From assembly GCF_002095465.1 (NCBI RefSeq), contig NZ_MLFP01000025.1, positions 1 to 33,542 on the forward strand: 33,542 bases of DNA, given 5' to 3'. The stretch is from Pantoea rodasii (GTDB lineage: Bacteria > Pseudomonadota > Gammaproteobacteria > Enterobacterales > Enterobacteriaceae). Position numbers and translations under genes: made by a program. Below are positions 31,953 to 33,542 of this stretch, piece after piece. The notes under the pieces are model-generated. The model was not told the DNA's origin. It did not search any database and worked only from the letters and a program-made list of their open reading frames with translations. The stretch's first letter is position 1, and every line of letters starts with the position of its first letter.

Positions 31953-31972
31953 ACCTGCACTAAAGTACAGGC
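31953..31972. promoter_or_regulatory. esa-type lux box in the luxR promoter
   Basis: ACCTGCACTAAAGTACAGGC differs at one position from the reverse of the EsaR box known before esaR in Pantoea stewartii (GCCTGTACTATAGTGCAGGT). It lies 41 bp before the luxR ATG, where a bound regulator would block the promoter. Confidence 0.85.
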
Positions 31973-32041
31973 CACACAATACTTAAGCATAACTTACAAA
32001 CGAAAGGCAAGCAGTTACAATGCGTGTAAGTTGTTGAGGCA

Positions 32042-32069
32042 GAAAAAAAACCTGACCTTTCGGTCAGGT
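32042..32069 (-). terminator. Rho-independent terminator, minus strand
   Basis: ACCTGACC-GAAA-GGTCAGGT followed by eight T on the minus strand: an 8-bp perfect stem with a GAAA tetraloop. It lies between the luxR promoter and the minus-strand gene ending at 32221, and should keep that gene's transcript from running into luxR. Confidence 0.85.
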
Positions 32070-32093
32070 AGCTAATACAGCCAACACCAGGGA

Positions 32094-32141
32094 AATCCGG
32101 TCAGACGGTACGCAAACAATAAAGTTACCGCTGACCGGATT
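32094..32141. repeat. long inverted repeat with one bulged base
   Basis: Arms of 16 bp, AATCCGGTCAG(A)CGGTA at 32094-32110 and TACCGCTGACCGGATT at 32126-32141, pair fully apart from one extra A (32105), around a 15-base loop. No T tract follows it on either strand. It stands 25 bp from the terminator at 32042-32069. It could be a protein site, an RNA structure at the 3' end of the 32221 gene, or a folded recombination site. Confidence 0.75.
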
Positions 32142-32220
32142 CACATTTTACCATCTCCCCCTGCCGCAAGGCAATTCATCGCGTTTAATCTGGTCCTGTT
32201 TCCGCAGCCTGCCGTCAGGT

Positions 32221-32657
32221 TCAGCCATTGCTGTCGTCGACGTTAAGCAGCACCGGGACAATGTCCTGTCCGGCCCGTCCTGAAAGGATAAGGAAGCGGT
32301 GCCATACGTGATAGGGCACAAACGCAAAGCCCAGACGATACTCATGCAGCAAGTGCGAGGCTTCACCGCCCATGCCCAGCAGAACGGCTAACCTGTCGTC
32401 CGTGGCATACTCCGGTACACACGCCTGGAAGTGGCCGAACCAGGCGCAGACCACCTCTCTGGCAGGTGGTTTCCACTCTTCCGTCATTTCCCGCAGATGC
32501 GCGGTGTCGTAGTCGCGGTACCGGAACGAATCCGGCCCTGCGACGGTTGGTGCGCCCAGTCCTTTAAGCATGAGGCTGATGCTCTGCGCACGTTTTCCTG
32601 ACGCAGGGCTGATCTGTCAGAGCCCGGTTCCTGGGTTACCAGTTCTTTCATTGTCAT
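32221..32657 (-). pseudogene. hypothetical plasmid protein, probable one-base gap near its start
   Basis: The clear frame is 116 codons (ATG 32571): MLKGLGAPTVAGPDSFRYRD, then PPAREVVCAWFGHFQACVPE, ATDDRLAVLLGMGGEASHLL and FVPYHVWHRFLILSGR. It extends upstream as SPASGKRAQSISLMLKGLG to a stop. The ATG at 32657 (MTMKELVTQEPGS, AAGAGGAT upstream) is in another frame; one added base near 32620 joins them into 145 residues. The pattern of helices (APREVV..WF, LAVLLGMG) suggests a regulatory or DNA-binding protein. No family recognised. A 26-codon frame (ATG 32229) overlaps its stop. Confidence 0.5.
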
Positions 32658-33363
32658 CCTCTTATCTGAATATGTTGGAATCGCTCCGGCAGGCTGACAT
32701 TAAGGCTATGCCGGCCGGTCGTCACTAAAGCAGGGGATCGCCCGCAGCAGGCACAGGCACGGTGGAAGCGCCTGGCCGTTACAGCGGGCGGGCATCATAT
32801 GCCATTAAGATCTTCCAGACGAGAATATCGGCAGCAACTTACGTTCAGCTGAGTAAAAAATGGTTAAACCGTGCAGAACAGCCACGCACGTGCTGTGAAG
32901 ATTTCCAGGCTGCTCACGGACGGCAAAGGTGTACCTGCAATCCTGAGTGTCGGTCTGGGCGGATCCGGGAGCCACTGTAAACAGTAAATGCGCTCAGAAA
33001 ATGTCAGATCTGAGTAAAAGACGCATGCAGAGGGGCGTAGCAGATGCCAGCGTGCATATAGTGTACATTTTTACAGTATACAGTGAACCCAGGCGAAAGC
33101 AGCCCGCCCGGATCCCTCAGCATTGATGTCATACAGGACGAACATCCGATAAGCAGCATTTCCGGAAGCTGCTAGTGCCGTTTAGCGGGCAGACTTAAAG
33201 ATGGCAGATAAATGGACGTTCTGCAGGTGCCGGCGCGATCCATCGCATTCCCTGACTGCTGCTTCACGCCCTGCAGCCGCCGGCTGGAGCGGCCCGTGGA
33301 TCCATACCGACGGTCAGGGTGCTTTCATCTCCACGTGACCGCCGTTGCTGAAAGTACCGGCCG
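32658..33363. other. stretch without a recognisable gene
   Basis: About 700 bp. Short frames of 70-90 codons exist on the plus strand but have no ribosome sites, and the one from 33212 lies mostly over the opposite-strand membrane gene. GTGTACATTTTTACAG at 33061-33076 is one base off a LexA box. Otherwise I see nothing. Confidence 0.45.
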
Positions 33364-33542
33364 CTACCAGAAACGCCAGCCGGTCAGATGCAGCGCGCGG
33401 GCGATGCCCCCTAGCGCGGTGAGGATGAGCAGGCCAGCCAGCCCCGCCATGGCGCTGAAGCCAAACCGGACGAAAAGAAAATAGCCGGCCACGCACCCCG
33501 ACAGGAACGAGACGATGGTCACGAGGTGCGTGCCGAGCAGCG
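33364..33542 (-). CDS. membrane protein, C-terminal part, runs off the window
   Basis: The minus strand is open from the right edge to a TAG at 33364-33366 and has no start inside the window. It encodes about 59 residues with two hydrophobic helices: LVTIVSFLSGCVAGYFLFVR and then FGFSAMAGLAGLLILTALGG, closing in RALHLTGWRFW. The codon pattern and the strongly hydrophobic, Gly-rich content support real coding. It is the C-terminal hairpin of an inner-membrane protein whose family cannot be told from this part. Confidence 0.6.
   Translation of the reverse strand, partial: LLGTHLVTIVSFLSGCVAGYFLFVRFGFSAMAGLAGLLILTALGGIARALHLTGWRFW

Noticed and set aside
32094..32141. attC site of an integron
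   Set aside because: No integron integrase, no RYYYAAC-type core at the ends and only one bulged base; called a plain inverted repeat.
33061..33076. LexA box near the right end
   Set aside because: GTGTACATTTTTACAG lacks the invariant first C, and no gene with a ribosome site follows it.
33212..33484. Plus-strand frame of 90 codons at the right end
   Set aside because: No ribosome site, Arg/Pro/Ser-rich shadow of the minus-strand membrane protein.

Overview
The window looks like part of a large low-copy plasmid of a plant-associated enterobacterium of the Erwiniaceae (Pantoea/Erwinia type). The reasons are a RepFIB-family initiator with iterons on both sides, a ParF/ParG partition locus, a ResD-like multimer resolvase, two plasmid-type SRAP/umuDC modules, and a LuxI/LuxR pair whose proteins and operator closely resemble EsaI/EsaR of Pantoea stewartii. 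I see no rRNA, tRNA or CRISPR array.

Layout. 1-1100: a GNAT acetyltransferase directly behind a perfect LexA box, then a small secreted glycine-rich protein. 1118-7998: first SOS module, with a divergent relic, an SRAP gene, a HigA-like relic, and LexA-controlled umuD and umuC. umuC is cut in frame by a 3.3 kb element carrying two tyrosine recombinases. 8060-10657: two small unknown genes, parFG with its repeat arrays, and resD. 10744-12988: a two-gene unit of unknown role, an open stretch and a VOC protein. 13599-19235: an eight-gene operon with a cupin, a CYTH/triphosphate-tunnel-like protein, an MFS carrier, an NDK-like protein, a histidine phosphatase, a TauE/SafE-like carrier, a small LSm-like protein and a deoxynucleoside-kinase-like protein. 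19808-24047: a serine recombinase, plasmid hypotheticals, a relic of a third umuC and an FRG-domain gene with an internal stop. 24113-26400: second SOS module, with intact umuC, a umuD lacking the self-cleavage arm, an ANR-like gene and an SRAP relic. 26438-29143: FUSC membrane protein and the replication origin with repA. 29304-33542: an unknown gene, luxI/luxR convergent over an esa-type operator, a further plasmid gene and a membrane protein running off the right edge.

Working together: replication (repA, iterons), segregation (parFG) and dimer resolution (resD) maintain the plasmid. LexA boxes tie the GNAT gene and umuD to DNA damage. LuxI/LuxR gives population-density control. The 13599-19235 operon is the most novel part. 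Two kinases of the nucleoside-to-NDP-to-NTP type, a triphosphate-binding fold, a phosphatase and two carriers suggest making, handling and exporting a phosphorylated nucleoside-like small molecule.

Caution: at least seven genes are broken by single-base length changes, mostly in homopolymers, and adding or removing one base restores family-typical proteins (for example LuxI 210 aa, LuxR 249 aa, recombinase 732 aa). This looks more like residual sequencing error than real gene decay, so I mark these genes as possibly intact.
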